This document shows positions 63,954 to 64,000 of a stretch of 64,000 nt of DNA, piece after piece (position 1 is the first letter of the stretch; each line of letters opens with the position of its first letter). Under the pieces are notes generated by a model. The model was not told the origin of the DNA. It worked only from the letters and a program-made list of their open reading frames with translations, and made no database searches. The stretch is from Burkholderiales bacterium. GTDB taxonomy: Bacteria; Pseudomonadota; Gammaproteobacteria; Burkholderiales; Burkholderiaceae_D. The translations under genes and the position numbers were made by a program. The stretch is from the NCBI GenBank assembly GCA_016177875.1, contig JACOUL010000004.1, positions 23,315-87,314 on the forward strand. Reading direction: 5' to 3'.

Positions 63954-64000
63954 TCAGGCCTGCAGCACCTGTCTCATCCAGCCGCTTCCTTTCATGTTGA
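63954..64000 (-). CDS. Possible C-terminus of a leftward gene entering from the right
   Basis: A frame open from the window edge ends at a TGA (63954-63956) with the tail NMKGSGWMRQVLQA, 30 bp before a terminator that would fit its 3' end. Too short to assign. Confidence 0.3.
   Translation of the reverse strand, partial: NMKGSGWMRQVLQA

Noticed and set aside
1..64000. tRNA, rRNA, CRISPR or known riboswitch signatures
   Set aside because: None of the characteristic conserved sequences or repeat-spacer patterns were found by eye on either strand.

Overview
The window looks like a chromosomal segment of a betaproteobacterium of the order Burkholderiales, most likely family Oxalobacteraceae (Herminiimonas-like). 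The basis is gene content and protein resemblance: a soluble RnfB-type ferredoxin, DUF1841, the 'SpecificRecomb' membrane protein, a betaproteobacterial proteasome homologue (BPH), a small Trp-rich protein, a lipoyl-domain-bearing LpdA and a parE / lytic transglycosylase / parC cluster, in moderately GC-rich DNA. No tRNA, rRNA, CRISPR array, prophage or intact insertion sequence was seen.

Layout. 1-2.2 kb: a leftward, overlapping three-gene operon (YVTN beta-propeller, polysaccharide deacetylase, sterol-desaturase-like, partial). 2.3-4.9 kb: FKBP, lipoprotein, acyl-CoA-binding protein, then ferredoxin fdxA with a ferredoxin-NADP reductase. 4.9-6.85 kb: a 600-bp AT-rich spacer and the PHB depolymerase phaZ. 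6.9-10 kb: rnfB-nth, nitroreductase, DUF1841 and two cytochromes c. 10-16.4 kb: SpecificRecomb protein, MoxR ATPase plus VWA pair, a BACON/IPT lipoprotein and a degenerate receiver. 16.4-22.9 kb: parE, lytic transglycosylase, parC and a GAF protein; parE is preceded by a near-consensus LexA box. 22.9-24.5 kb: a small foreign-looking islet with a 5'-truncated reading frame and a DUF4259-ankyrin gene. 24.5-30.4 kb: aminotransferase, RidA, LysE exporter, divergent MocR regulator, htpG with a textbook sigma-32 promoter. 30.5-35.5 kb: a secreted metzincin-like protein and a sulfur module (ArsR-rhodanese fusion, DsrE, MFS). 35.5-45.9 kb: SDR, a MITE-like element with 32-bp terminal inverted repeats, spermidine-synthase-like protein, GspE/PilB ATPase, CDP-glucoseen-reductase-like flavoprotein, argD behind a possible attenuator, HDOD protein, an FNR-box-preceded universal stress protein, a DksA-type protein. 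46-53.6 kb: two small exported proteins, then the leftward pyruvate dehydrogenase operon aceE-aceF-bph-lpdA. 53.8-64 kb: folD, prlC, a DUF4124-glutaredoxin protein, holC, dadA, a PEBP fusion protein, an Lrp regulator divergent from a branched-chain amino-acid binding protein, a cytochrome c and a small Trp-rich protein.

How it fits together. Most of the window is housekeeping: pyruvate oxidation, PHB mobilisation, chromosome decatenation, DNA repair and replication, amino-acid turnover, electron transfer and folding. The less ordinary signals are regulatory or mobile: an SOS box placed on topoisomerase IV, an Arg-codon-containing leader ORF plus terminator ahead of argD, a structured MITE-like insertion that supplies the -10 of its neighbour, a dispersed REP-like palindrome in three intergenic spacers, a proteasome-like peptidase inside the PDH operon, and a toxin/immunity-like islet.
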